Origin: Thiovibrio frasassiensis
GTDB taxonomy: Bacteria; Desulfobacterota; Desulfobulbia; Desulfobulbales; Desulfurivibrionaceae
Assembly: GCF_029607905.1 (NCBI RefSeq)
Contig: NZ_JAPHEH010000001.1
Coordinates: 186,001-250,000, forward strand
Direction: 5' to 3'
Length of the DNA stretch: 64,000 nt
Below, piece by piece: positions 35,920 through 43,773 of the stretch. Below the pieces are notes generated by a model. The model did not search any database, had not been told where the DNA came from, and worked only from the letters and a program-made list of their open reading frames with translations. Position numbers and translations under genes: made by a program. Numbering within the stretch: the first letter of the stretch is position 1; the number at the start of each line of letters is the position of its first letter.

Positions 35920-37269
35920 ATGGAAACATCTCCTATGAAAAGCCTCTGGCTTTCCACTACTATCAGCGAAAAAAAACTTGAACTCTTCAACGACTGGCTG
36001 CTCCGATATGTCCTGACCTACGACAACCTTGTCCAAGCATTGATCATCACCTGCGCCCTACTGATCGCCTTTCTGTTCGGCAACAGAATCAAACGAAGAT
36101 TTTCAACTCCCGAACTACCCCAAAAACGTTTCGGCCAACTCCTCGTTGCCGTGCTGCCCTTGGCCACGCCTCTGCTCTGGCTTTTCCTGCAAATCATCTC
36201 GCTGCTGGTCGCCATGGAAGCCGAATGGCCGCACGATCTGCTCACCATTGTCGTCAATCTGCTCGCCGTCTGGATTGTGATCAAAACCGCCTCTCTGTTT
36301 TTCAACAACACCGCCTGGATCAGGCTGATTACGGTTATCGCCTGGACCCTTGCCGCCCTCAACATCCTGGACCTGCTGGGACCTGCCGTCAGGCTGCTCG
36401 ACCGTCTTTCCCTTAAGTTTGGCAAGCTGCAGATTTCCCTCCTCACCGTACTCACAGGTTTCCTGACCGTGGTACTGCTGCTGTGGGGAGCCCGGCTCCT
36501 CTCCCATCTTCTCGAAAAGCGCATCCGGGGGAATGCGTCGCTCTCTCCCTCCATCCAGGTCCTTTTCGTAAAGCTCTCAAAGATTACCCTCATCACCGTT
36601 GCCATCCTGGTGGGGTTGCGGAGCGTCGGCCTCGACCTCACCGGCTTTACCATTTTCACCGGCGCGGTTGGCGTGGGCATCGGCTTCGGGTTGCAGAAAA
36701 TCTTCTCCAACCTTATCAGCGGCATCATCCTCCTGCTGGACAAATCCATCAAGCCGGGCGATGTCATCACCGTGGGCGAAACCTACGGCTGGGTGAACTC
36801 CCTGGGTGCACGCTATACCTCGCTCATTGCCCCGGACGGCAAGGAATTCCTGATCCCCAATGAGGATCTGATCACCCAGCAGGTGGAAAACTGGTCCTTC
36901 AGCAACAGCACCGTGTGCGTGAAGATGCCGGTGGGCATTGCCTACAGCGCGGATGTGCGCAAGGCCATGGCCCTCTGCGAAGAGGCCGCCAGACAGACAG
37001 AGAGGATCATCCAGGAGCCGCCGCCCCAGTGCCTGCTTGTCGCCTTTGGCGAGAGTTCCGTTGATCTTGAACTGGGCGTCTGGATCAACGATCCGATCAA
37101 CGGGGTCAAGAATGTCAAGAGTGCTGTTCTCTTAAATATCTGGGATGCATTTCATGAGCAGGGCATTGAGATCCCCTATCCGCAGCGGGATGTGCACATC
37201 AGAACCATGCCCCCCGGGACAGGGGGCATGGCGGGTGGACAAGAGGAGGGGCACCGGCAAGATCGTTAG
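35920..37269 (+). CDS. MscS-family mechanosensitive channel
   Basis: 449 residues. About five membrane segments precede the conserved pore helix FTIFTGAVGVGIGFGLQKIF (about residues 243-262), then the MscS beta domain (IKPGDVITVGETYGWVNSLG, IPNEDLITQQVENWS). The C-terminal domain ends IPYPQRDVHIR, then an extra polar tail of about 25 residues. It protects from hypo-osmotic shock. Start at ATG 35920 is preferred over ATG 35935 because it maximises the N-terminal sequence; neither has a strong ribosome-binding site. Confidence 0.9.
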   Translation: METSPMKSLWLSTTISEKKLELFNDWLLRYVLTYDNLVQALIITCALLIAFLFGNRIKRRFSTPELPQKRFGQLLVAVLPLATPLLWLFLQIISLLVAMEAEWPHDLLTIVVNLLAVWIVIKTASLFFNNTAWIRLITVIAWTLAALNILDLLGPAVRLLDRLSLKFGKLQISLLTVLTGFLTVVLLLWGARLLSHLLEKRIRGNASLSPSIQVLFVKLSKITLITVAILVGLRSVGLDLTGFTIFTGAVGVGIGFGLQKIFSNLISGIILLLDKSIKPGDVITVGETYGWVNSLGARYTSLIAPDGKEFLIPNEDLITQQVENWSFSNSTVCVKMPVGIAYSADVRKAMALCEEAARQTERIIQEPPPQCLLVAFGESSVDLELGVWINDPINGVKNVKSAVLLNIWDAFHEQGIEIPYPQRDVHIRTMPPGTGGMAGGQEEGHRQDR

Positions 37270-37318
37270 TCCGGAGCGTGACGCAGAGGCGGGACAAACA
37301 GGAAACGATTTCAATAAA

Positions 37319-37392
37319 CCGTTCGGCCTAAGCCCTGTCGAAGGCCTGCAGGCACAGGAAAACCGAGGCTCGACAGGGCTCAGCGCGAACGG
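37319..37392 (-). repeat. REP-like palindrome 3
   Basis: Arms agccctgtcgaaggcc (37331-37346) and ggctcgacagggctcagc (37367-37384), in the opposite orientation to units 1 and 2. It lies in the convergent gap between the MscS gene and the MBL-fold gene. Confidence 0.8.
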
Positions 37393-37401
37393 GAACTGCT
37401 C

Positions 37402-38811
37402 TTACACCTCGAAAGACTGGTGCGGTTCCGGGATATCAACCTGCGGAAAGCCCAGCTCCGTGCGCAGGGACTCGGCAAAGATGGTGGCCACCTCCTCCTC
37501 GCCATGCACCACGAAGGTACGGGTCGGCTTCTTTTGCATGGCTCCGGCCCAGGCCAGCAGCCCATCCCGGTCGGCATGGCCGCTGAAGCCGGTGAGAGTT
37601 TCCACCCTGGCCCGCAGCGGAAATTCCTCGCCAAAGATCTTTACCGTTTCCTCCCCTTCCACAATCCTGCGGCCCAGGGTATTGGGGGCCTGCCAGCCGG
37701 TAACCAGGATGGTGTTCTTCTTGTCGCCGATGCGCTTGCGCAGGTGATGCAGAATGCGCCCCGCCTCCATCATGCCGCTGGCGCTGATGATGATCGCCGG
37801 CTCCCGCAAGAAATTCAGCTCCTTGGAATCCTGTACGCTCTGGGTGTAGCGCAGGGTGTCAAAGCCGAAGGGGTTGCTGTGGTTGTCCTTCAATAAAAAT
37901 TCCCGGATCTCGCTGTCGTAGGTCTCGGGATGCAACCGGAAGATATCCGTCACCCGGGTGGCAAGCGGGCTGTCCACATAGATGGGGACATTGGGGATGT
38001 CGCGCTGCAAATAGAGCCGGTGCAGGGCATAGACCAGCTGCTGGGTCCGCCCCACGGCAAAGGCGGGGATCAAGAGGGTGCCGCCCCGCTGGTAGGTCTC
38101 GTTGACGATCCGCTCCAGCTCCTTTTCCGACTCCGGGTAGGGCGGATGCTGCCGGTTGCCGTAGGTGGACTCCATGATGAGAATATCCGCCCCCTCGCGC
38201 AATACGGCCGGGTCATTGATGATCGGGATCCCGCTCCTCCCGATATCCCCGCTGAACACCAGGCGGACATCGCGGTTCTTCTCCTGATCGTGGATATCGA
38301 GAATCACGTTGGCGCTGCCCATCATATGCCCGGCATCCACCAGGGTGAGGTGCACCCCGGGCAGGATCTCCCGCTTGCGATTATAGCTGATGCCGACAAA
38401 CTGGTCCATGGCGGCCACGGCATCCTCCTTGGTGTAGAGGGGCTCGAACTCCTTCTGGTTCTTCTTTTTGCGCAGCTTGTTGGCAAACTCCACATCCTGT
38501 TCCTGGATATGCGCGGCATCCATGAGCATCACCGCGCAAAGATCGCGGGTGGCCGAGGTGCAGATGATATCGCCGGTGAACCCTTTTTTGACCAGACAGG
38601 GGATGTTGCCGGAGTGATCGATATGGGCATGGGAGAGGATCAGGCAATCAAGATCCTTGCCCGCGCAAAAACCGCTGCGGTTGAGCTCGAAAGCCTCCTT
38701 GCGCTTGCCCTGAAAGAGCCCGCAGTCAAGGAGGATGCGCTTGCCGTTTACTTCAAGGAGATGCTGTGATCCGGTAACGGTTTTCGCCGCGCCGTGGAAG
38801 GTAAGTTTCAT
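37402..38811 (-). CDS. MBL-fold/beta-CASP RNA-processing nuclease
   Basis: 469 residues. The metallo-beta-lactamase motif LILSHAHIDHSGNIPCLVKK is near residue 58, VDAGHMMGSANVILDI near 158 and VFSGDIGRSG near 184; the beta-CASP insert contains IPAFAVGRTQQLVYAL and the region SASGMMEAGRILHHL near 345, then SGHADRDGLLAW near 408. This is the general class of RNA endo/exonucleases related to CPSF-73 and archaeal aCPSF2-like proteins. It begins MKLTFHGAAKTVTGSQHLL, typical for bacterial members. It is a single-gene unit. Confidence 0.9.
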   Translation of the reverse strand: MKLTFHGAAKTVTGSQHLLEVNGKRILLDCGLFQGKRKEAFELNRSGFCAGKDLDCLILSHAHIDHSGNIPCLVKKGFTGDIICTSATRDLCAVMLMDAAHIQEQDVEFANKLRKKKNQKEFEPLYTKEDAVAAMDQFVGISYNRKREILPGVHLTLVDAGHMMGSANVILDIHDQEKNRDVRLVFSGDIGRSGIPIINDPAVLREGADILIMESTYGNRQHPPYPESEKELERIVNETYQRGGTLLIPAFAVGRTQQLVYALHRLYLQRDIPNVPIYVDSPLATRVTDIFRLHPETYDSEIREFLLKDNHSNPFGFDTLRYTQSVQDSKELNFLREPAIIISASGMMEAGRILHHLRKRIGDKKNTILVTGWQAPNTLGRRIVEGEETVKIFGEEFPLRARVETLTGFSGHADRDGLLAWAGAMQKKPTRTFVVHGEEEVATIFAESLRTELGFPQVDIPEPHQSFEV

Positions 38812-38977
38812 GGGTCTGCTCCCTTGCTGGTAAAGATGAGTTTAGCTCAGCATACAAGGGGAGCTGAAAAAACAGAAGTAAAGATTTACCTTGAATAGCC
38901 TTTCCAACACAGAGGGTGCGATGAGGAAACCGACTTGATTCCCATTCCCGTTTATTGCCCTCCGTCGGAGGCAAAGA

Positions 38978-39050
38978 ATATAATTCTTGAATTGCTCCAT
39001 GGCGTCAGGTAGACAGATAACTTTTCGGCTATTTTACGCCGGGACTAAAT
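38978..39050 (+). repeat. Partial copy R2 of the ~210-bp repeat
   Basis: It shares atataattcttgaattgct (38979-38998) and then tcaggtagacagataac with copy R3, and a weaker match through tattttacgccggga. The hairpin and the GTTA right end of R1/R3 are missing, so it is the left third of the element. It precedes the 138-residue gene. Confidence 0.65.
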
Positions 39051-39117
39051 TGCGTGGACAGCTGACACATCAGAACTTTTTTGAAATTATATGAATTCAA
39101 CGAATAAGGAATTGGAC

Positions 39118-39534
39118 ATGGGCAGGGAAACAGACTCGGAACTGAATACTTTTATTGATGAATGGGAAGAAACGCCTGAAAAAAACAGAGAGGTGTTTAC
39201 GCGTTTGCGGGAATACCTCGGCAAAAAAGAAGGTGTCACTCTCCAGTTCATAGCCCGGCCCGGAGTCACCTATTCTCTCCGGGCTGTTCATGCCGCCCAG
39301 AAAAAAAGATCTCTTTTCGTAATGGTTGACGTGATTGAGGACAACCCCAGATGGCTTTCCGTCTGCTTTTACGGGGAAATGATTACTGATCCGGAAGAAA
39401 AAGGCGACGTTGTTCCCGGAGGTCTGCTCGGTGAAGATGCTGTCTGTTTCGACATTGCAGAACGGGATGAAGAACGTATCCGCTATATCGAGGTCCGCCT
39501 CGATGAAGCCTGCCGAAACGCCACGAAGGAATAA
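39118..39534 (+). CDS. Conserved hypothetical protein between direct repeats
   Basis: 138 residues from ATG 39118, with AAGGA 7 nt upstream; ATG 39091 is possible but has no ribosome-binding site. Acidic and soluble: DEWEETPEKNREVFTRLREY, then GVTLQFIARPGVTYSLRAVH, VMVDVIEDNPRWLSVCFYGE, and ERIRYIEVRLDEACRNATKE at the end. I do not recognise a function. It sits between repeat copies R2 and R3 and may itself be the cargo of an older cassette. Base use is close to that of the host genes, unlike cassette 1. Confidence 0.6.
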   Translation: MGRETDSELNTFIDEWEETPEKNREVFTRLREYLGKKEGVTLQFIARPGVTYSLRAVHAAQKKRSLFVMVDVIEDNPRWLSVCFYGEMITDPEEKGDVVPGGLLGEDAVCFDIAERDEERIRYIEVRLDEACRNATKE

Positions 39535-39549
39535 GCAAGGATATAGTTC

Positions 39550-39756
39550 TTGGATTGCTCCATAGTGTCAGGTAGACAGATAACATCCCGATTATTTTTA
39601 GCCGGAATTATATAGCTTGCTCTATAACACCCCCATACGGGGTGGATAGGTGGCTATTTAAAAGAAAAAATGCTCAGCATACGCCCAAAAAGGTCCATAA
39701 AAGGGCCGAAAATCGAGCAGAAAAAAACAACTCGAGCTAGCTCGATAATATTATTG
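39550..39756 (+). repeat. ~207-bp structured repeat, copy R3 (candidate recombination site)
   Basis: Counterpart of 8391-8596. Same tcaggtagacagataacatc left end, same caccccCATAcggggtg hairpin and same cgagctagctcg palindrome followed by ataatattattg. The match ends where gttagcc starts cassette 2, against gttatct at the other locus. The variable central block differs. Confidence 0.75.
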
Positions 39757-39784
39757 TTAGCCACCTTATCCCCTTCTTATAGCC

Positions 39785-39919
39785 ATGCCCACCAAGACTG
39801 CCGGATGGCTGCTCCAATTCGACGAAGATTGGCGCCTTGATCTGATTCAAGACATAGTGGAAGGTGGCCTGAAGCGGTGCCAAAACAATGTGTTCTGCGA
39901 TGAAAGCTGGCATATCTGA
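39785..39919 (+). CDS. Possible 44-residue leader protein ahead of the FRG gene
   Basis: ATG 39785 to TGA 39919 encodes 44 residues (begins MPTKTAGWLLQFDEDW, ends CDESWHI). The stop overlaps the start of the FRG gene as TGATG, so translation could be coupled. It starts 28 nt from the cassette boundary, where the first gene of a cassette normally starts. No ribosome-binding site is obvious. It might alternatively be the N-terminal part of the FRG protein separated by a frameshift. Confidence 0.4.
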   Translation: MPTKTAGWLLQFDEDWRLDLIQDIVEGGLKRCQNNVFCDESWHI

Positions 39920-40965
39920 TGCTCATTGAACAAGGCAAGCGCCTTCTCTCTGTGATGGGGTATGCGTACTCATTGATGCCGATGAATTTTCCTGACGATG
40001 AATCGTGGATTAACCGTTATGGCATCGTGTCTGAGCTTGGAATAGACCTGCTGACACCGGTTGCGACCTCGGCTGGCCGCTACCGTTTTATGCCTGGCCC
40101 AGAGTTCTCGCCAAGGCTTTATCGTGGGCAGAACAAGTTTTACCCAAGGTGCAGGCCTTCAATCTTCAGGGGGATGAGTGACGTTGATGCCCTTTACTGG
40201 GTAGCCAAGAGCATCGAACTTTCAGCGGTGATGGATCGTCACCCGGCAACAAGTGATTTGATGGCGTATCAGATTGAAGGGCTGGATTTTGCGCTGAGTA
40301 TTGAGGCCATTGCGCAGCATTACCAGTATCCAACGCAACTACTGGATTTTTCCCGGTCGCGAGATGTGGCGATGTTCTTCGCAACCTGTGTATCCGATCA
40401 AGCGGGGGATGCCTTTTCGCCTCTCCAATCTGGTGTCGCAGTCCTCTACACGGTGAATTTGCGGGAACTGATTCTGCAGCGTGGAGGGCAAAGCAGTTTC
40501 TTACCGCTAGGGCTGGAGCCGCTGCCTCGACCTGAAGCGCAACGCGCACTCGCTTTGCGCTTGGGCCGGGGTGAGAACCTGAACGATATGCCATGGGTAC
40601 AGCACCAGAAGCTTGAAATCACACCAACGCTTTCTCGACACTACTTTGAAATGTTCGATGGTGGGAAGAAGTTGTTCCCGGATAACCCTTTCGACGGTCA
40701 CATTGCGGCGTTACGCACCAACCGCACCTTGCCCCTGCAAGCCCTTGAGTTTGGCATTGAACAAGGACTGCTGCCAGCGCACCCGGAGGGCGTTACTGGC
40801 GCGCGTAATGCGCTGAAGGCCGCCGGTTATACCGTTGAATACCGTGCTATCGATATTGACGAAAGCGTGATGCAGGCTGCTGCGGACGAGTGGGCAGTGC
40901 GAAAGTTGGATTATTTCAGCCGTATTCGCATACGCGGGGTAGCTGACCATATGGTGATTGAGTGA
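39919..40965 (+). CDS. FRG-domain protein (cassette 2 cargo)
   Basis: 348 residues. The FRG domain is recognised from LYRGQNKFYPRCRPSIFRG (near residue 57) and EAIAQHYQYPTQLLDFSRSR (near 130), followed by DVAMFFATCV, matching the family pattern (FRGQ...PS...HYxxPTxLLD...ALFFA). The domain is of unknown chemistry and is frequent in mobile and defence-associated genes. No membrane segment is seen. The start codon overlaps the 44-residue frame. The attC begins 60 nt after the stop. Confidence 0.75.
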   Translation: MLIEQGKRLLSVMGYAYSLMPMNFPDDESWINRYGIVSELGIDLLTPVATSAGRYRFMPGPEFSPRLYRGQNKFYPRCRPSIFRGMSDVDALYWVAKSIELSAVMDRHPATSDLMAYQIEGLDFALSIEAIAQHYQYPTQLLDFSRSRDVAMFFATCVSDQAGDAFSPLQSGVAVLYTVNLRELILQRGGQSSFLPLGLEPLPRPEAQRALALRLGRGENLNDMPWVQHQKLEITPTLSRHYFEMFDGGKKLFPDNPFDGHIAALRTNRTLPLQALEFGIEQGLLPAHPEGVTGARNALKAAGYTVEYRAIDIDESVMQAAADEWAVRKLDYFSRIRIRGVADHMVIE

Positions 40966-41025
40966 TCTCGGTTTCCTTCGGCATTGAAGCGTATCGAGAA
41001 AGCATTATGAACTTTCAGCAAGAAT

Positions 41026-41092
41026 GGCTAACCCATCATTCCACCGGACCTGCGCGAAAAATCGCGCAAGCCGGTGAATTCAGACGTTAAAC
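41026..41092 (+). other. attC site of cassette 2
   Basis: It runs from ggctaac (R'') to gttaaac (R', GTTRRRY consensus). Internal arms are ttccaccgg / ccggtgaa and tgcgcga / tcgcgca around a short AAAA loop. The layout is that of classical ~60-70 bp attC sites (cattccaccgg...ccggtgaattcagacgtta). Confidence 0.85.
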
Positions 41093-41120
41093 AATGACCT
41101 TGTATGAAGGAAAAACAAGA

Positions 41121-41537
41121 ATGACCCTGGAAGCCCTCTGGACCCAACTGGCAGAAATCGAAGCCAAGTCCGGCATGCACTGCGGCCGTCCCGGCAAGTG
41201 CAACGCCGACTGCTGCCATCCCTCCATCATGGGCGGCGTGCCGGGCGTGACCCCGCCGGAGGCAGAATTGATCAATGGTTTTTTGGCACAGCAGAAGGGA
41301 TTCCGCTTCTATGAGGCGGGCGAAGATGGTTGCAAGTTCCTGGGCAAGGACGGGCTCTGCCGGATCTATCCGGTCCGGCCCATCGACTGCCGGGTCCATT
41401 TCTGCAAAGAAAACTCGCTGGAAAGCCAGCCCAACCCCGAGATCGTTACCCTGGTGGCGGAATACCATGCCCGCCACGAAGCGGCGTTTATGGAAACGGA
41501 GCTGATCGATGCCTGCCGTTTTTTAGGGGAACCGTAA
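41121..41537 (+). CDS. YkgJ-family cysteine cluster protein
   Basis: 138 residues from ATG 41121, with AAGGA about 9 nt upstream. Cysteine pattern CGRPGKCNADCCHPSI near residue 22, then CKFLGKDGLCRIYPVRPIDC (about 71-90) and RVHFCKEN, as in the YkgJ/UPF0153 family of zinc- or iron-binding proteins. The start lies 28 nt past the core of the cassette 2 attC. ATG 41094 is in frame but would start inside the attC boundary. It most likely belongs to the host chromosome. Confidence 0.85.
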   Translation: MTLEALWTQLAEIEAKSGMHCGRPGKCNADCCHPSIMGGVPGVTPPEAELINGFLAQQKGFRFYEAGEDGCKFLGKDGLCRIYPVRPIDCRVHFCKENSLESQPNPEIVTLVAEYHARHEAAFMETELIDACRFLGEP

Positions 41538-41623
41538 GGGCGCAAAATATGACATAATGGATTCGTGGCTGTCCCAATGCTCAATCACCCGCAAAACTTA
41601 TTACCAGTAAACAGGAGGGGGCT

Positions 41624-42064
41624 ATGAAACGATTGATTCCAGCGCTTGTTCTCTGTGTAACCGTGCTCTTTGTTTTTGCAGGATCAAGCTTGGCGGAAAC
41701 ATCCATGCCGGACTTAACCGGCAAGTGGACGTCCAAAAACTATGCGCACCACCACGAAAAAACCGGTTTTTTCTCGAACAAGGAAGCCGACGGCAAATGG
41801 ACCATCAAGGAGCAGCAGGGGCGATTCTTTTCCGGAGAACGCTCGTATACCAAGAAAGCTACGAAACCGGCAAAGTCCGTCACCGAAGGTTTTTCCGGGG
41901 TTATTTCCAGAGACGGCACCCGCCTCTACCTCGTTGACCATGATGAAGACATTCTTCTCGGCGAGATCTTGCCCGATGGCTCCATCGAACTCATCATGAT
42001 CAATGACGGCGACAAAAATCAGCATTCAAAAATCGGCCTGCTTGAACTGGAACGGGCCAAATAA
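41624..42064 (+). CDS. Secreted hypothetical protein
   Basis: 146 residues with an N-terminal signal peptide (MKRLIPALVLCVTVLFVFAG followed by a likely AxA cleavage SLAE near residue 25). The mature part begins SMPDLTGKWTSKNYAHHHEK and has FSGVISRDGTRLYLVDHDED, a beta-rich sequence. It could be a lipocalin-like periplasmic protein; the family is not recognised. It is preceded by an AGGAGG ribosome-binding site. Confidence 0.6.
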   Translation: MKRLIPALVLCVTVLFVFAGSSLAETSMPDLTGKWTSKNYAHHHEKTGFFSNKEADGKWTIKEQQGRFFSGERSYTKKATKPAKSVTEGFSGVISRDGTRLYLVDHDEDILLGEILPDGSIELIMINDGDKNQHSKIGLLELERAK

Positions 42065-42162
42065 CACGTAAACTCGCGGGCGAAATGATTATTTGCCTTG
42101 GGTTTAATGGGGGGACAGCCACGCACCTATTCAACCTTTCTTTTTGCACCGTAAAACCCCAA

Positions 42163-42221
42163 TAAAAAAGGCCATGCCCGATTGGCGCGGATTGTTCCTC
42201 CGCGCCAGCCAGCCATGGCCT
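42163..42221 (-). terminator. Terminator of the small-gene/diguanylate cyclase unit
   Basis: Outer stem ggccatg / catggcc and inner stem ggcgcgg / ccgcgcc; on the minus strand it is followed by TTTTTTATT. It is 32 bp beyond the small protein stop. Confidence 0.7.
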
Positions 42222-42252
42222 GATTGCTTCTCTTGTCTCGGGGTGGTGCAGC

Positions 42253-42369
42253 TCAGCAACCGTTATGCAAGGCGCAGAACTCCTTGATCAGCAGTTTGCG
42301 GGCGACCAGTTCCAACTTAAAATAGAAAGGGCTTTGCATGAGGATATGGATGGCTTTTTGTTGCGTCAT
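42253..42369 (-). CDS. 38-residue conserved small protein
   Basis: ATG 42369 has a strong GGGAGGAGG ribosome-binding site 3-11 nt upstream. The product MTQQKAIHILMQSPFYFKLE, then LVARKLLIKEFCALHNGC, is basic with two cysteines near the end. The central SPFYFKL...RKxLIKEFC pattern looks like a real, constrained small family, though I know no function. It follows the diguanylate cyclase gene on the same strand. Confidence 0.65.
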   Translation of the reverse strand: MTQQKAIHILMQSPFYFKLELVARKLLIKEFCALHNGC

Positions 42370-42410
42370 GGCCTCCTCCCTTACAATGACCAGATTCTAA
42401 CCCGGAACGG

Positions 42411-43442
42411 TTACGCCGCCTCGACACACACCCGGCAACGCCCGGCTTTTTTTGCCTGGTAGAGCACTTCATCGGCCCGCTGCAGCCACTCGTCCTTGCT
42501 CATCTCCGGACTCCACTGCACCAAACCGATACTCACACCCAGACGGCTGCCGTCGCCGGCATTGAGTTCCAACCCATCCACCGCACTGCACAACCGCTCG
42601 GCCAGCAGCCGGGCCGGCTCCAAGGCGGTATCGGGCAGGACGAGAACAAACTCGTCGCCGCCCATGCGCACCAGGAGATCGCTGTTGCGCACCATGGAGG
42701 TCAGGGTCTTGGCCACCATCTGCAAGGCGTTATCCCCGGCGGCATGCCCCAGGGTATCATTGATCTGCTTGAAATGATCCAGATCCATGCTGGCCACGGT
42801 GATGGGCCGTCCGTGGCGACGGGCGGTTTCCAGCATGGCGCCGATGCGCTCCTCAAAAACCCGCCGGTTGTCAAGGCCGGTGAGCATGTCGCGCCGGGCC
42901 TGGGCAAAGAGATCTTCATACATAAGGGCGCGCTGCATGGGCTCCCCCAGAACCTCCAAGGCATCGTGCAGGATCTGGGCCTCTTCCGCTTCAATGCAGG
43001 GGCTCCGGCGCAGCAGCATCAGGCAACCCTGGTTTGCCCCAGCCGGGTCAACGCCGAAGGACATCTGCCATTGCTGCACGAAAAACGACCCCCACTCGCA
43101 GCAGGTGCCATCCAACTGACAATCGATCTTCTCAAACACCTCTTCCGCGGTCTCCATGGCCAGACGCCGTTCCGGCCCATGACAGGAGCAGATAATATGC
43201 ACCCGGCTTCGGTCGAGGCTGCGGTAAGCAATGAGATCATGGTCAACCAGGGGCATCAACCAGACGGAAAAAGCCTCGATCATGCCCTGCAGGTCGGTGG
43301 CCCCGGCCAGTCTGGCATGCAGCTCGTTGACCTGTTTCAACCATTCGGATTGACGGCGGTAACGATCCAGCTCCACCATCAAATGGTCCAGATTAATCGG
43401 CTCTATAATTTCCCGGTCAGCAAGAGAGAGTGCGGCGTTCAT
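42411..43442 (-). CDS. Diguanylate cyclase with N-terminal sensor region
   Basis: 343 residues from ATG 43442, with AAAGGAG 8 nt upstream. The GGDEF domain (about 185-340) has an intact RMGGDEFVLVLPD and an upstream RNSD five residues before it, the RxxD inhibitory c-di-GMP site, so product inhibition is expected. The N-terminal half resembles a GAF-like region with several cysteines (IICSCHG, GTCCEWG). It is probably cytoplasmic; no membrane segment is visible. The 38-residue gene lies downstream on the same strand. Confidence 0.88.
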   Translation of the reverse strand: MNAALSLADREIIEPINLDHLMVELDRYRRQSEWLKQVNELHARLAGATDLQGMIEAFSVWLMPLVDHDLIAYRSLDRSRVHIICSCHGPERRLAMETAEEVFEKIDCQLDGTCCEWGSFFVQQWQMSFGVDPAGANQGCLMLLRRSPCIEAEEAQILHDALEVLGEPMQRALMYEDLFAQARRDMLTGLDNRRVFEERIGAMLETARRHGRPITVASMDLDHFKQINDTLGHAAGDNALQMVAKTLTSMVRNSDLLVRMGGDEFVLVLPDTALEPARLLAERLCSAVDGLELNAGDGSRLGVSIGLVQWSPEMSKDEWLQRADEVLYQAKKAGRCRVCVEAA

Positions 43443-43622
43443 TGCAACGGCTCCTTTCATTGAAAAGATTCTTTGCCCTGTACCTATGCCATTTTCATGC
43501 CAGAACGCCGAAAGGACCGTGCACAAACCCTTGCCCCGCAAGGAGGTGCAGCGACGTATGCGCTACATCTATCTAAAATTATTTAATAAAATAAAAATAT
43601 TCCCAAGAAAGCCATCCGATCT

Positions 43623-43687
43623 TTCCACAATGCCACGCGACTTGTGGAAGGAAAAAATTTCCCCTCCATCCTGTCAGTCCACTGACA
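43623..43687 (+). promoter_or_regulatory. Two palindromes upstream of dinB
   Basis: Arms ttccacaa (43623-43630) and ttgtggaa (43642-43649); then tgtcagt-cc-actgaca (43672-43687), a perfect 7+7 palindrome 86 bp before the dinB start. Either could be a repressor site; dinB is commonly LexA-regulated, but the deltaproteobacterial LexA box is variable and I cannot assign it. Confidence 0.35.
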
Positions 43688-43773
43688 CCCGGACGACCTT
43701 GCCGCCATCCGGGCGACACCTCTTTCTGTTTCCCGGCAATCGTTTCCTTGCATCTGGAAACGGAGGGGATATT

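Larger units (their letters stand above)
39757..41086 (+). mobile_element. Integron-type gene cassette 2
   Basis: The cassette begins after the G of gttagcc (39756-39762) and ends at the G of gttaaac (41086-41092). Its first bases ttagcc are the reverse complement of the ggctaa at the start of its attC (41026-41032), the rule expected for a cassette. It carries a short reading frame and an FRG-domain gene. No integrase is seen within the window. Confidence 0.8.

Noticed and set aside
38978-41092. Integrase gene for the cassettes
   Set aside because: I searched the frames around both islands for tyrosine-recombinase motifs and saw none; the window has no intI.
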